Assembly (NCBI RefSeq): GCF_029360645.1
Contig: NZ_JARDUA010000002.1
Location: forward strand, 1 to 64,000
Length of the DNA stretch: 64,000 nt
Direction of reading: 5' to 3'
From: Pontibacter litorisediminis
Lineage (GTDB): Bacteria > Bacteroidota > Bacteroidia > Cytophagales > Hymenobacteraceae
The position numbers and the translations under genes are program-made. Shown here piece by piece: positions 1 to 8,452 of the stretch. The stretch's first letter is position 1. Each line of letters opens with the position of its first letter. The notes beneath the pieces are model-generated. The model did not search any database. It worked only from the letters and a program-made list of their open reading frames with translations, and was not told where the DNA came from.

Positions 1-185
1 GTGTCTGTCCGACCCCGGGCTCCTTTCCTCCCCCGGAGGGGAGGAGAACCTTAATCTTTCATTTTCTGTCTCAGGCAATCTCTCAAAGAACTTTGTCAGA
101 GAGCTACTCTCTCCGCTTGTGACCCCGAGGGTCCGTGTCTCTTGTCTTCCCCGCTCCCGAAGGCCGTTTGCCTCGTGGCGGGCTG

Positions 186-216
186 CAAAGGTCCGAAGTC
201 CTGACGTAACTTCCAA
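186..216 (-). promoter_or_regulatory. Bacteroidota sigma-A promoter, second tandem copy
   Basis: On the minus strand TTG (214-216) is followed after 20 bases by GACCTTTG (186-193). It shares the GCAGCCCGC sequence just downstream with the copy at 290-319, so the two look like duplicated promoters. The -7 element has one mismatch (G for T). Confidence 0.55.
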
Positions 217-289
217 ACTCTGGCGCAACTTTTTTTTCTCTCTTTCCCTCCCGAACTTCCTTCCGAAGGCTTCCGCTTCAAGCGGGCTG

Positions 290-319
290 CAAAGGTAAGC
301 ACCTTTTTTTGTCCCGCAA
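290..319 (-). promoter_or_regulatory. Bacteroidota sigma-A promoter, tandem copy
   Basis: On the minus strand TTG (317-319) is separated by exactly 19 bases from TACCTTTG (290-297), which fits the phylum's TTG-N19-TAnnTTTG consensus. It is the best-fitting of the three tandem copies. Confidence 0.65.
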
Positions 320-383
320 GCACTTTCTAAAAACTTTTTTCCCGGCCCCTCCGGCCGGCCGCCCCCTGGCGTGGAAGCGGATG

Positions 384-391
384 CAAAGGTA
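384..391 (-). promoter_or_regulatory. Third -7-like element, farthest upstream
   Basis: TACCTTTG on the minus strand in a TGCATCC context. No TTG lies at the right distance (the AT-rich upstream sequence offers only TTT), so this may be a weaker upstream promoter or a UP-like region. Confidence 0.35.
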
Positions 392-400
392 GAAATTATA

Positions 401-1073
401 TTTTGATTTAAAAGGGCAGGCAAATAGATTTTTCTTGCTCCTCCGTAGAATTGAGGCCAATGACAGCGCAACTACCTATGCAGCAAGTGGTAAACTTGTA
501 AAATATTTTTAGGTTTTATGCCTGCTTGAGGCGAGCTCCAAAAAAGCATCTCATGTTGTGACCAGATTTTCCTCTGCTCGACAACCTACTGGCTTGGCTC
601 AAGAAGACAAGATAAAGCTTCTTATACGCTGAATACTGCTGCGCTCATTGACGCTCCCTACCTCACAGCTTTACCTTTAAAAGCCGCATTAGGGCAAATA
701 AAATGAAAAGCCGGCCTTTATCATTACTACTCAGCCTGTCATTAGCATTTTAACAGTAGGGTAATACTCTCCAAAGAGCGGCGTGGTTAAGATGCTGATC
801 ACACCACACTTGTTATCTCCTCCAGCCACACCCAAGCAAAAGTCAAACGTCATTCATTCCTGTACAAAGGTAGCCTTGCGGTCCGGACACGGGAACAAGG
901 TCGTGCAGAGAAAATGGGTATCCATGGGCGCGGCCCCTTGTTCCTGCTAATGAACACGTATTCAAGCCTGTTACTGGGCCTATTCTACCTGCTCATGGGC
1001 AAGATAGCCCCCTGAGCAGGCTGCCCAAGGAAGTCTGAACTGCCCAAGTAATGCTCCGGCCATTTTTGCTGTA
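401..1073. other. Intergenic region without a supported gene
   Basis: No reading frame here has a convincing start, composition or recognisable product. It holds a 9-bp inverted repeat (GGAACAAGG near 893 and CCTTGTTCC near 937) and another TACCTTTG-like element on the minus strand around 864-873, but no assignable RNA gene. Confidence 0.5.
988..1020 (-). terminator. Hairpin downstream of the minus-strand cluster
   Basis: CCTGCTCA (988-995) pairs with TGAGCAGG (1013-1020), and the inner GGGC/GCCC pairs extend the stem around an AAGATA loop. It lies about 55 bases beyond the stop of the last gene of the cluster ending at 1074. There is no clear U tract, so termination is a guess from position. 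Confidence 0.4.
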
Positions 1074-1730
1074 CTACCTACCTTTCGCTTCCAAAGTACC
1101 CACCTTGGGCAGAATCTGGATAACGAAGCGCCGGTCGCGGATATCCCCTTTCCGGCCGGCCCCTTCAAAACCGCTGCCTGCGGCTATCAGCTCCACCCTA
1201 TCTCTGGGGAAATTGATGCCTTGGCTTTGCCAAAAGTCGAGCAGGGCCAGGGCGCGTTCATAACTCAACTGCAGCGCATACTCCCGCTGCGACACGTTGC
1301 GGGGATCGCCCTTGGGAAAGCTGGCCGCACGGCCATCAATTACGATAAGGTACTTAACATCTTTGTCTTCAATGGAGTTGATAACCTGGCTCAGGTTCTC
1401 GCCTGCTTTGCGGAGGGGTGCACGCGCTCGCTTCGGAATTTCGGCACTGCTTTGCTCAAACAGCACATCCACCAGCAGTTCGTGCCGCTTATACTGCTCG
1501 TTGTACTGAAAGTACTCATCGTCGAGGCGGGCGAGGGCAGCTTTTATCTCGTCTAGCTTGCGCTTTTCCTGCACCTCTACCTGCAGGCGGGCAATGTTGT
1601 CGCGATTTTCCAGGTCTTTGTCCATGAACAGCTTAAAGCTGAGCACAAACAGCACCAGCATCACCAGGAAGAGCACCGTCATCAGGTCTACATAGCTGGG
1701 CCAGAAGAAGTCTCGGCTTTCCTTGCTCAT
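1074..1730 (-). CDS. MotB/ZorB-like OmpA-family membrane protein
   Basis: A 218-residue protein with the architecture of motor stator B subunits: a short cytoplasmic tail, one TM helix at about 14-36 that starts with PSYVDLMTVLF, a helical linker (40-85) and an OmpA-like domain (about 120-210). Asp15 sits just where MotB and ZorB carry the proton-binding aspartate. The OmpA-like part keeps the LSYERALALLDFW helix, the RVELIAAGSG strand-turn and a DRRFVIQI ending comparable to the usual NRRVEI, so it probably holds peptidoglycan, although the usual TD motif has become DGRAA. It starts 10 bases after the stop of the MotA-like gene, which strongly suggests that the two form one complex. It is the last gene of the cluster. 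Zorya ZorB is the closest analogue I can name. Confidence 0.8.
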   Translation of the reverse strand: MSKESRDFFWPSYVDLMTVLFLVMLVLFVLSFKLFMDKDLENRDNIARLQVEVQEKRKLDEIKAALARLDDEYFQYNEQYKRHELLVDVLFEQSSAEIPKRARAPLRKAGENLSQVINSIEDKDVKYLIVIDGRAASFPKGDPRNVSQREYALQLSYERALALLDFWQSQGINFPRDRVELIAAGSGFEGAGRKGDIRDRRFVIQILPKVGTLEAKGR

Positions 1731-1740
1731 ACTCTATTCT

Positions 1741-3486
1741 TTATCTCCTGTTCTGCCCGCCCCCGAAAAGCTTGTCAAAAGCGACTTTTATTGGCCCCGG
1801 TTCCATACTTCTGGCCATGTGCGCGTTCAGGGTCTGCAATTGCTGTAGCAATTGCTGCTGTATCGCGGTATCCGCCTCAAGCTTCTGCAGCAGGCGCTCG
1901 TTTGTCTGCCGGATATCACCAGAGAGTTGCTGCTGCGTGGCGTTTAGGTTGTCCTGCCGCTGACTAAGGTTCTGAAAGGGCTGCATGTAGTCCAGTATGC
2001 GCTGGTAAATATTGTCCTCGTTGAGCCTGCGGAAATGCTCCTGCCACTTCTCGTAAGCAACCTGGGCATCCCGCTCCTGGTGCTGCAGGCGTGCCTCCAT
2101 CAGGTCGGTCAGGCGCAGGGCGGCCTTGTCAAAATACTGCTCCACGCGGGCCCCGATGTTGCGCAGATCCTGCTCGTGCTGCCCAAAGAAGTTCACCTGC
2201 CGCTGAATGGATTCGTCGTGCTTCTGCAGGTAGCCTGGCACTTTGTCAAAGCCCTCCTGCAGGCTGTTCAGCCGGCTCAGCACCTCGCTGATCGTGTGCG
2301 TCAGTTCCGCCCCCTTCTGCACCGAATCGTTCAGGGCCACCTGGTACTGCATGAAGTTTTTGAACAGCTGCTCACTCTCCTTCATCTTATCGAATACCTG
2401 TAGGTTGGCATTGGCCATTTGGGTAAACCCGATCTTATCCAGCTTCTCTATAAATTCCTTTTGAGTGCTGATGTTCTCTGTCAGGGTATCCACGATCGGC
2501 CGGAAGCCCAGCACCTTGTTCAGGAAATCCTTGTTGAAGGAGTCGAGCACTGATTTGAGGTTGCCCAGGCTGGCAGCCATATCGGAGTTAAGCTTGGGAA
2601 GCAGGTTAGTCTGCAGAAAAGTGTAATAGGCATTCTTGTTGCGGTCGCGCTGGCTGCGGGCGTTTTTCAGGGCATTGTTTCCCAGCAGTGTCAGCAGTAG
2701 CCCCAGGAAGCTGCCCGACATGGCGATCAGCACCCCGAAAAGGAAAGAGGGAATGTTTTGATCGGTAATGAAAGCGCTAGCCTCCTCCCCTCCCAGACCA
2801 GACCAAATCAGGCTCGACAAGCCAATGATTACTCCGGAGAAAGTACCCAGCAGGCCGATGTACAGTGGCGTGGCAATAGTGGACTGCACCTCCACGTCCA
2901 TGGCCTCGGCATAGCGCTCCGAGACATCCTTCAGGATGTCGAAGTCTGCCGCCGCGCCTTTGTTGCGTCTTAGGTATTGGTTGGTACTGCGGATGATGTT
3001 GCTGAAGGTATCGGAAGGCTGCTGTACCTCTATCAGGTCGATGGTGGCGGCTCCTCTCCCACCTGAGGCCACGGTGGTGATCAGCGCATCCGGATCGCCT
3101 TCCACCGGGTGCAGGTTGCCGCCGTTAAAAAGCTTTTCCAGTTTCTCGCGCACTATGCTGTAACTGTCAACCGGGCCTCCTTTTGCCGTTATCTGTAGCA
3201 TGTTACCATCTGTAGCCACCACACGCTTTACTACCGGGTTAGAGGGAGTATACTCCCTAAAGGGTTTGCCGGCAAGTACAGCCTCCCATAACTTAGCGTC
3301 AGGTGCCACCGCTCCAGGCCTTGTACTTCCATCGTCCAGCAGCTGCTCCCGTATACTTAGCTTTTCCTCGGAAGGGTATAGTTCGGCTATACTTCTGATC
3401 TTTTGTTTGTTACCCTTGTACACGTACAGTTGGTAGCCAAGTATGATCAGGATGAGGACAGCCTCTAAAATAAAAATGCCTTCCAT
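1741..3486 (-). CDS. MotA/TolQ/ExbB-family proton channel with long coiled-coil tail (ZorA-like)
   Basis: 581 residues. TM1 is about 3-22; a soluble region of roughly 180 residues follows; TM2 is about 206-228 (TPLYIGLLGTFSGVIIGLSS) and TM3 about 247-269 (FLFGVLIAMSGSFLGLLLTL). The small-residue-rich TM2/TM3 pair is the hallmark of MotA/ExbB channels. From about 270 to 560 the chain is almost entirely helical and Gln/Glu/Lys/Leu-rich, a long cytoplasmic tail like that of ZorA and unlike TolQ or ExbB. Together with the OmpA-type gene 10 bases downstream it should form an ion-driven stator that works across the inner membrane and periplasm. The gene before it ends 8 bases upstream. What the motor drives is unknown; the neighbouring actin- and tubulin-like genes are the obvious candidates. 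Confidence 0.8.
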   Translation of the reverse strand: MEGIFILEAVLILIILGYQLYVYKGNKQKIRSIAELYPSEEKLSIREQLLDDGSTRPGAVAPDAKLWEAVLAGKPFREYTPSNPVVKRVVATDGNMLQITAKGGPVDSYSIVREKLEKLFNGGNLHPVEGDPDALITTVASGGRGAATIDLIEVQQPSDTFSNIIRSTNQYLRRNKGAAADFDILKDVSERYAEAMDVEVQSTIATPLYIGLLGTFSGVIIGLSSLIWSGLGGEEASAFITDQNIPSFLFGVLIAMSGSFLGLLLTLLGNNALKNARSQRDRNKNAYYTFLQTNLLPKLNSDMAASLGNLKSVLDSFNKDFLNKVLGFRPIVDTLTENISTQKEFIEKLDKIGFTQMANANLQVFDKMKESEQLFKNFMQYQVALNDSVQKGAELTHTISEVLSRLNSLQEGFDKVPGYLQKHDESIQRQVNFFGQHEQDLRNIGARVEQYFDKAALRLTDLMEARLQHQERDAQVAYEKWQEHFRRLNEDNIYQRILDYMQPFQNLSQRQDNLNATQQQLSGDIRQTNERLLQKLEADTAIQQQLLQQLQTLNAHMARSMEPGPIKVAFDKLFGGGQNRR

Positions 3487-3494
3487 CTAAGGGA

Positions 3495-4340
3495 TTATCT
3501 GAAATCTATGCGTGCTTTTTCCTGTATTCTCCAGCCGTTGTTCACTTTGGTCAGAATGCCATCACCCTGTAGCACCACCCGGCTCACCATACGGTTCGAT
3601 GGCTTCTCGAAGGCAAAAGCGTTCTCCAGCCTGTCTATGCCTTGAGAAATCACAAAGGCATGATTGCCAGCCAGATTAAAGCGATAGCGGGTGGTGTTAC
3701 TGCCGTCGGCGGGCATATCCATTTCAATATAGCTGTCGGAATCAGGGCGCTGCTGTAACTGGTGCTGCCGTATCACCCCGTCCTCCGGGATGATGGCAAA
3801 ACGCGTTCCGGAGTCCAGTGGCTCCACTTCTGGCAGGGCCTCCGGCTGCACCGGCGGTGGCGTAGTCCCAGCTGCCTGTTGCTCCAGTTCATCCAGCAGA
3901 TCACCGCCAACAAACTCCATACGCACTGCATTAGAGGCAGAGGCTGGTTCTACCTTCTCCCGTTCTTCCGGGTTAGCCCGCTCCATCGGCTCATTTCTCC
4001 TGCGCCTGTCTTTCTCTTTTCTGCGCTTTGGCTGCTGCTGGTCGGCAACTTCTTCGGCCGGGGAGGACTGCTGTCGCTCTTTCTGCTTCTGGCGCTGCTC
4101 CGGTTGTTGCTCCTGTCGTTGCTTCCTTTGCCTGCCGCCCTCGCCTGGCTCGCCTGCCGACCTGTTGCCCCGGCTGGCGTTTCCCTCCAGTCTTCTGAGG
4201 CGGGCCTCCAATTCGCTGTTCTTGTCATTCAGCTTGTTGATTCGCTTGGTAAGCATGTTGTAAGCACTGATTGCCCTGATAAAAGCGAAGCCAGCGCCAA
4301 TCAGCGCTATAATACTTATAATAACTGCTACTGTATTCAT
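3495..4340 (-). CDS. TM/coiled-coil protein with charged linker and C-terminal beta domain
   Basis: 281 residues that I do not recognise as a named family. An N-terminal TM helix (about 4-24) is followed by a short coiled coil (30-55), an extremely Gln/Arg/Lys/Glu-rich low-complexity stretch (about 58-130), a Pro/Glu linker and a C-terminal domain of about 110 residues with alternating beta-like segments (RFAIIPEDGVI, YIEMDMPA, HAFVISQG, VVLQGDGILTKVNNGWRI). The order suggests a membrane anchor that holds a folded domain on a long flexible arm. It lies between the actin-like ATPase gene and the channel gene and is nearly contiguous with the latter, so it may couple the cytoplasmic ATPase to the membrane motor (inference). 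A long frame on the opposite strand is an artefact of the biased composition. Confidence 0.65.
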   Translation of the reverse strand: MNTVAVIISIIALIGAGFAFIRAISAYNMLTKRINKLNDKNSELEARLRRLEGNASRGNRSAGEPGEGGRQRKQRQEQQPEQRQKQKERQQSSPAEEVADQQQPKRRKEKDRRRRNEPMERANPEEREKVEPASASNAVRMEFVGGDLLDELEQQAAGTTPPPVQPEALPEVEPLDSGTRFAIIPEDGVIRQHQLQQRPDSDSYIEMDMPADGSNTTRYRFNLAGNHAFVISQGIDRLENAFAFEKPSNRMVSRVVLQGDGILTKVNNGWRIQEKARIDFR

Positions 4341-4466
4341 GAGTCGATGATAGATTCTAAATCAGAGATAGTATTCATGTAGATTTACAGGCAGCCTCAG
4401 CCGCTCTGATAAGAGAGAAATGTGCTGATGATTTCTCCATTTACAGAAGACACTGGCCCAACCCAC

Positions 4467-7400
4467 TTAGGAAATAGCGCTTACCTGCGACTGCTGCCTG
4501 TACAGCTCCTTTGACAGCAGGTACAACGACTGCTTGAGCGGCATGAAGAACATGGTCTCATGCAGCGGCTCCCGGTCTGTCAGCCCACGCAGGGTATCTT
4601 CCAGAATCATGGTGTAGCTGTCCTGTATGTTGTTTCGCATAAACTCCAGCACCCGCATGGGGTCTACTTCCACGCCCATAGAGCGCATCAGCGGTGAGAT
4701 ATCCGGATCGTCGAGCAACATCTCCAGGCAGTTCATCACATTGTCCATCACCTCCTGACGCAGCTCGCCCGTTATCTGGGTTTTGGTTACCGGGGTCAGG
4801 GCATCCTCCGGATTGGCAGAGCCGGTTGGCCGCATGATCGGAATATTGGTCAGGTCGTTCAGATCGGTTCCTTCCAGTGCCATGGCTCCGCCGTTGGCCG
4901 TTACCTGCTTCGGATTATCTACCAACACCAGCTTAAAGTTAGCGGGCGGCTCCTGCCCCGTCACCCTCTGGAAAATAGCCTTGGCATAACGCTCCACATT
5001 AGACAGGTTGTTACCAGCACTTAGCAGCCTGATGTATAAACTGCCCCGGCCGCTGAAGGAGATGTAACGCGGCACCTTCACATCCAGTTGCTGCACCAGC
5101 TGCGCCAGGTGGTACATCAGCGCCCCAAAGTGCAGGTAGAACATCAAACGCAGCTGGCGCGCCTGCAGCAGCTGCGAACTGTAGTTTAGCTCCTTATCGT
5201 AGCTGAACAATAGTGAGCTGATGTCGGCGGAGTTGAAGTCCGGGTTGTCCAAGGCCGTTTCCAGGAACTTACGGTACTCACGGCCTTCCTCCGTAAGCGG
5301 AATGCGCAGCACGTGGTCTACCCCATACTGCAGCAGGCCATTGTCTTTTTGGGTTTTCACCGTGGCAAAGCCATCGCCCCACAAATCGTTTCCGGCAAAG
5401 CGGAAAGACGAGCTGTGCGAAGGCCTACGGTTAGTGAAAAGCAGCACATCTGTCGTACCACCGCCAATGTCTACGTTGATCAGGTTCTCGTCCTGGCTTG
5501 GCACCACGGCCCCGGTTCTGGACAGGAAGTAAAAAGGCGCCACCGATTCGGTGATGCATACCGTGGTTCTGCCGTTCTTGAAAACGCTGTCGTACACACT
5601 GTCCCAAACGTTCTGGAACATGTTGCGCGAGTACTCATCAAAGCTCAGCGGCGCAAACCACACTATCTTCGTGCTACCCACATTGCCATGGTTCAGCACC
5701 ACCTTGTTCCTGATCAGGAGCATGATTTCGGTGAAGAAGGCCTCGATGCGGCGCTTGCCGGCATTGGTAAGGGTCTCGCTCCACTTCAGGTTGGTATGGT
5801 ACGTCTGCTTATACTGGTCCTGGTGTGTGCCTTCGGTGTTTATGGAAAAACCAATGTTGATGTTGCCGAACAGGTTGGTTATCTGGTTCTCGAAATCAAT
5901 CACCTCGCAGGTAGCCGTTCTGGTTGGGAAGTTATACAACGAGCCTCCGGAGCCGATGATCAAAGGTAAAAACTCACGTTTCAGCAAGGTTTCCACGGCA
6001 AACAGACGACCAAAACCGCGCTTGTGGAAACGCTGGTAATCTGTCAGTGAAGGATCGTCCGATGGCTTGTTCAGCATTACCAGTTGCTGATCGTTGGCTG
6101 TGATGGAGAACTCGCGCGGCGGCTGGTTAGCGCCCGATGTATAGGCAATGTGGGTGTTGGAGGTGCCGAAGTCCACGGCAAAGGTAAAGTTGTGGATGCC
6201 CTGCTGCACCTCCTGAAACTTCGGAACAATGAGCGCCTTACCGGTGAAGTCCACACCGGTATGCGTTAACTCGGCAAAATCGAAGTGCGTGCCCCGGATC
6301 TCGTAATAGGTGCTGCCCGCACTGCTGTTGCTCTTCTTGGTCCGCCTGTGTGCTGTAGCAGAAGTAATACCGCCACCTGCTTCCAACTGCTTGCCGTCCA
6401 CAAAGAAGCTGAGCGAGTGGTTCCTGTTTACCAGCAGCGAATCGATGTCCTCATCCACCAGCATCACCTTATAGAAGTCGTTGTACTGCACTGCGTCCGT
6501 GAACTTGTAGAACGGAAACACACCCAGCCCGATCCTGGATTTAAGGATATGGCCTTTCTCCGGAATCACATTGCCGTGCGCATCCTTCGAGTTCAGCGGG
6601 TTATCGTAATAGCTGCGCTCGTATACCACATTGCCTTTCTCAGTCGGCACGTTCAGCGTTACCCGCACGTGGTTCACGTCGATGTGGAAGGTCAGATGGT
6701 TGGCCAGATCCTCCGGCGAGAAGAAATCAAAATATAAAGGTGTGATCGGCAGCAGGTAGTTGAAAGACTTGTCCGTTACCCCCGGCTGGTATACCACCGT
6801 GCCGCTAAAGAAGCGGTCGGTGTTCACCTCGTACGGCACCTGCACCAGCGTTTCCTGCAGCAGGTCGTTGATCGTCAGGTATGGGTAGTTAAATCCCACG
6901 CCCGGAAGTGAACGGTTCTCCAGTGGTTTCTCATCCGCATACCCCACCACGGTATTTGTAGGCCAGGCCAGGTTGTTGACATACTTGATGTTGGGAGCCA
7001 GGCGCAAGTCGGGCTTCAGCACGATTGGCCGGTCGCCGGTAAAGCCGGTGTGGGTCGGGCGGATGAACAGGTCGCTGCTGGTTACGGCAGTCTGGTCCTT
7101 TTTTACCAGGAAATTGATGTGGCCGACGTGCACCGGGTTCTGCTGGAAATCCACGAGCTGCAGGTACTGTGAGGCAATGGCGCCTTGGCCAACCGCACCC
7201 GCCATATTTATACTTCGCAGCAAATTCTCGTCCAGCGCATTATACACGGCAGGGAACGCTTGGATCATGGCAGGGTTCGACACAAACAGCTTGTGCACAT
7301 ACTCCCTGAAATCGGCCTCACGATGCTCCAGCGACACAAAATTATGATCAAAGTAAGTGCCGATGTTCTGGGCGCGATTTATACTTAGCGGCTGCACGTT

Positions 7401-7931
7401 AGGCGCCACAAACAGGAAGGTCAGCGGCGAAGTGCCGCCAATCAGCTGCATGTGGCGGTCGCCACGGCTGTTAGTAGATTCGAAGAAGATCAGGAAGATA
7501 TCCTCTATGCCCTGAAAACGGCTGTCGTTCATAAACAGCTCCAGCGTACGGCCCAGCAAGCTCGTGTTCGGGTTAGCCTGCATGGCCCCCAGCTGCTGGT
7601 GCTTGTTCCAGCGGCGGATGATGATCTTGTTGCCGGCTTGCGCGTAGCTCTGCTGGTTGTAGAGCAGCTCCCACAGGTCCCAGAAGTGCGTAACGAACTT
7701 ATGGTAAATGGTGTTGGTGCTGTTGCCTGCCACACCGCGCTTTACAAAATCGAAGGCGGTTTCGAACAGGTGCATGCGGGCAAAGGGCGTCGGTATGGAG
7801 GCGCTAATCTTCAGGGCACGTCCACCGGCGCCATCAGTGATATCTTTAATCTCAGTGCTGGTGATCTGGCTGGTCTTAGCCCAGCCTTCCACATTAGAAC
7901 CGGTTTTATGAAGACGAAGTACTTTCGGCAT
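4467..7931 (-). CDS. Giant actin/Hsp70-fold ATPase with a ~580-residue N-terminal region
   Basis: 1154 residues. The C-terminal half carries the actin-superfamily nucleotide-binding signatures in order: phosphate-1 FAVDFGTSNTH (about 584-594), phosphate-2 INVDIGGGTTDVLLF (818-832) and an adenosine-type motif YISFSGRGS (956-964). The first 580 or so residues match nothing I know; they are rich in short beta-like segments and have no TM helix or signal peptide. Size and layout recall SrfB-type actin-fold proteins, but that identity is not shown. It probably binds and hydrolyses ATP in the cytoplasm. It lies upstream of the TM linker gene and the MotA/MotB-like pair, and is separated by a 521-base repeat-bearing gap from the tubulin-like gene. 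Confidence 0.75.
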   Translation of the reverse strand: MPKVLRLHKTGSNVEGWAKTSQITSTEIKDITDGAGGRALKISASIPTPFARMHLFETAFDFVKRGVAGNSTNTIYHKFVTHFWDLWELLYNQQSYAQAGNKIIIRRWNKHQQLGAMQANPNTSLLGRTLELFMNDSRFQGIEDIFLIFFESTNSRGDRHMQLIGGTSPLTFLFVAPNVQPLSINRAQNIGTYFDHNFVSLEHREADFREYVHKLFVSNPAMIQAFPAVYNALDENLLRSINMAGAVGQGAIASQYLQLVDFQQNPVHVGHINFLVKKDQTAVTSSDLFIRPTHTGFTGDRPIVLKPDLRLAPNIKYVNNLAWPTNTVVGYADEKPLENRSLPGVGFNYPYLTINDLLQETLVQVPYEVNTDRFFSGTVVYQPGVTDKSFNYLLPITPLYFDFFSPEDLANHLTFHIDVNHVRVTLNVPTEKGNVVYERSYYDNPLNSKDAHGNVIPEKGHILKSRIGLGVFPFYKFTDAVQYNDFYKVMLVDEDIDSLLVNRNHSLSFFVDGKQLEAGGGITSATAHRRTKKSNSSAGSTYYEIRGTHFDFAELTHTGVDFTGKALIVPKFQEVQQGIHNFTFAVDFGTSNTHIAYTSGANQPPREFSITANDQQLVMLNKPSDDPSLTDYQRFHKRGFGRLFAVETLLKREFLPLIIGSGGSLYNFPTRTATCEVIDFENQITNLFGNINIGFSINTEGTHQDQYKQTYHTNLKWSETLTNAGKRRIEAFFTEIMLLIRNKVVLNHGNVGSTKIVWFAPLSFDEYSRNMFQNVWDSVYDSVFKNGRTTVCITESVAPFYFLSRTGAVVPSQDENLINVDIGGGTTDVLLFTNRRPSHSSSFRFAGNDLWGDGFATVKTQKDNGLLQYGVDHVLRIPLTEEGREYRKFLETALDNPDFNSADISSLLFSYDKELNYSSQLLQARQLRLMFYLHFGALMYHLAQLVQQLDVKVPRYISFSGRGSLYIRLLSAGNNLSNVERYAKAIFQRVTGQEPPANFKLVLVDNPKQVTANGGAMALEGTDLNDLTNIPIMRPTGSANPEDALTPVTKTQITGELRQEVMDNVMNCLEMLLDDPDISPLMRSMGVEVDPMRVLEFMRNNIQDSYTMILEDTLRGLTDREPLHETMFFMPLKQSLYLLSKELYRQQSQVSAIS

Positions 7932-8149
7932 GTTTGTTTCTTTTATAGTATTACTTTGTAAAGCAGTAACTGAAACTGCTTCTATAGTATTGTCACTTAA
8001 TAAGCACCTTTCTCAACCCTTTTGTCACCCTGAAAGGATCTTGTGGGCAAGAACCAGTAAGCCCTACTATTCCCACACATCCATAAACATCAGTGCTGAA
8101 TTATCTTTCTTTATCAACTGCAGCTTATCTTCTCTGCCTACTACACTTT

Positions 8150-8249
8150 CGGATTTGTAATCCGCTTTATACTTTTACCGTTGCCTAACATAACGTAGGT
8201 CGGATTATAAATCCTGGTATTAGAAGCTTCCGGATTGCAAATCCGGAAG
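8150..8249. repeat. Cluster of three REP-like palindromes
   Basis: Three imperfect copies of a GGATT...AATCC palindrome lie within 100 bases: CGGATTTGTAATCCG at 8150-8164, GGATTATAAATCC at 8202-8214, and the longest with arms CTTCCGGATT (8227-8236) and AATCCGGAAG (8240-8249). This type of intergenic palindrome is common in Bacteroidota and in other phyla is mobilised by RAYT (TnpA_REP) transposases. No such transposase is in the window. Confidence 0.6.
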
Positions 8250-8334
8250 AGCAATGTGTAAGTATATAGTCGTAGGATCCTCTTCCTTTTGATGCTTTTC
8301 AAATCTTTAAGTACAGCTTTAAAAGAAGTACCGG

Positions 8335-8447
8335 ATTGTCCCTTGAGGGGACTATAGGGGTGTTAAGTACGGTTGTAAATCTTATACTTTAACTCGCAGC
8401 AAAGCTCCCGAATGATTACACCCCTGTGGTTCCCTAAAGGGGACAAT
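8335..8447. repeat. Long imperfect inverted repeat, MITE-like
   Basis: The left arm (8335-8363) begins ATTGTCCC, contains GAGGGGAC and ends AGGGGTGT. The right arm (8418-8447) is its imperfect reverse complement, beginning ACACCCCT and ending GGGGACAAT. The arms of about 29 bases enclose about 54 bases with no coding sense. The element ends five bases from the stop codon of the tubulin-like gene, so it may also serve as that gene's terminator. No target-site duplication was found. Confidence 0.5.
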
Positions 8448-8452
8448 TCCTG

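Larger units (their letters stand above)
1..400 (-). promoter_or_regulatory. rRNA operon promoter and leader region (16S gene off the left edge)
   Basis: Read on the minus strand this stretch holds three copies of a Bacteroidota -7 element, each ending in CCTTTGCA (near 384-391, 290-297 and 186-193). Two of them are followed by the same GCAGCCCGC discriminator. Downstream on the minus strand comes ACAAAGTTCTTTGAGAG (about 80-96), like the leader motif placed ahead of 16S rRNA genes in this phylum, and then a GC-rich self-complementary segment (1-50) that could be the 5' part of the 16S processing stem. Tandem strong promoters and such a leader are typical of rRNA operons. The rRNA gene itself is not in the window, so this is inference. 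The open frames that can be drawn here on the minus strand are not credible proteins. Confidence 0.65.
7932..8452. other. Repeat-bearing gap inside the motor/cytoskeleton cluster
   Basis: This 521-base non-coding stretch separates the actin-like gene from the tubulin-like gene while the other genes of the cluster are nearly contiguous. It contains three REP-like palindromes and a pair of long inverted repeats (listed separately), and several TATACTT/AAGTATA copies. It probably grew by insertion of small mobile repeats. It must also carry the 5' region of the actin-like gene; I could not pick a convincing promoter. Confidence 0.6.

Noticed and set aside
1074..3486. Classification of the pair as the gliding motor GldL/GldM
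   Set aside because: GldL and GldM have a different layout (GldM is a long periplasmic multi-domain protein); the OmpA-like domain and three-TM channel with long tail do not fit.
3762..4382. 206-residue plus-strand frame opposite the charged linker gene
   Set aside because: The Leu/Phe/Ser-rich sequence is what results from reading Gln/Arg/Lys/Glu codons backwards; the minus-strand gene fits the operon spacing.
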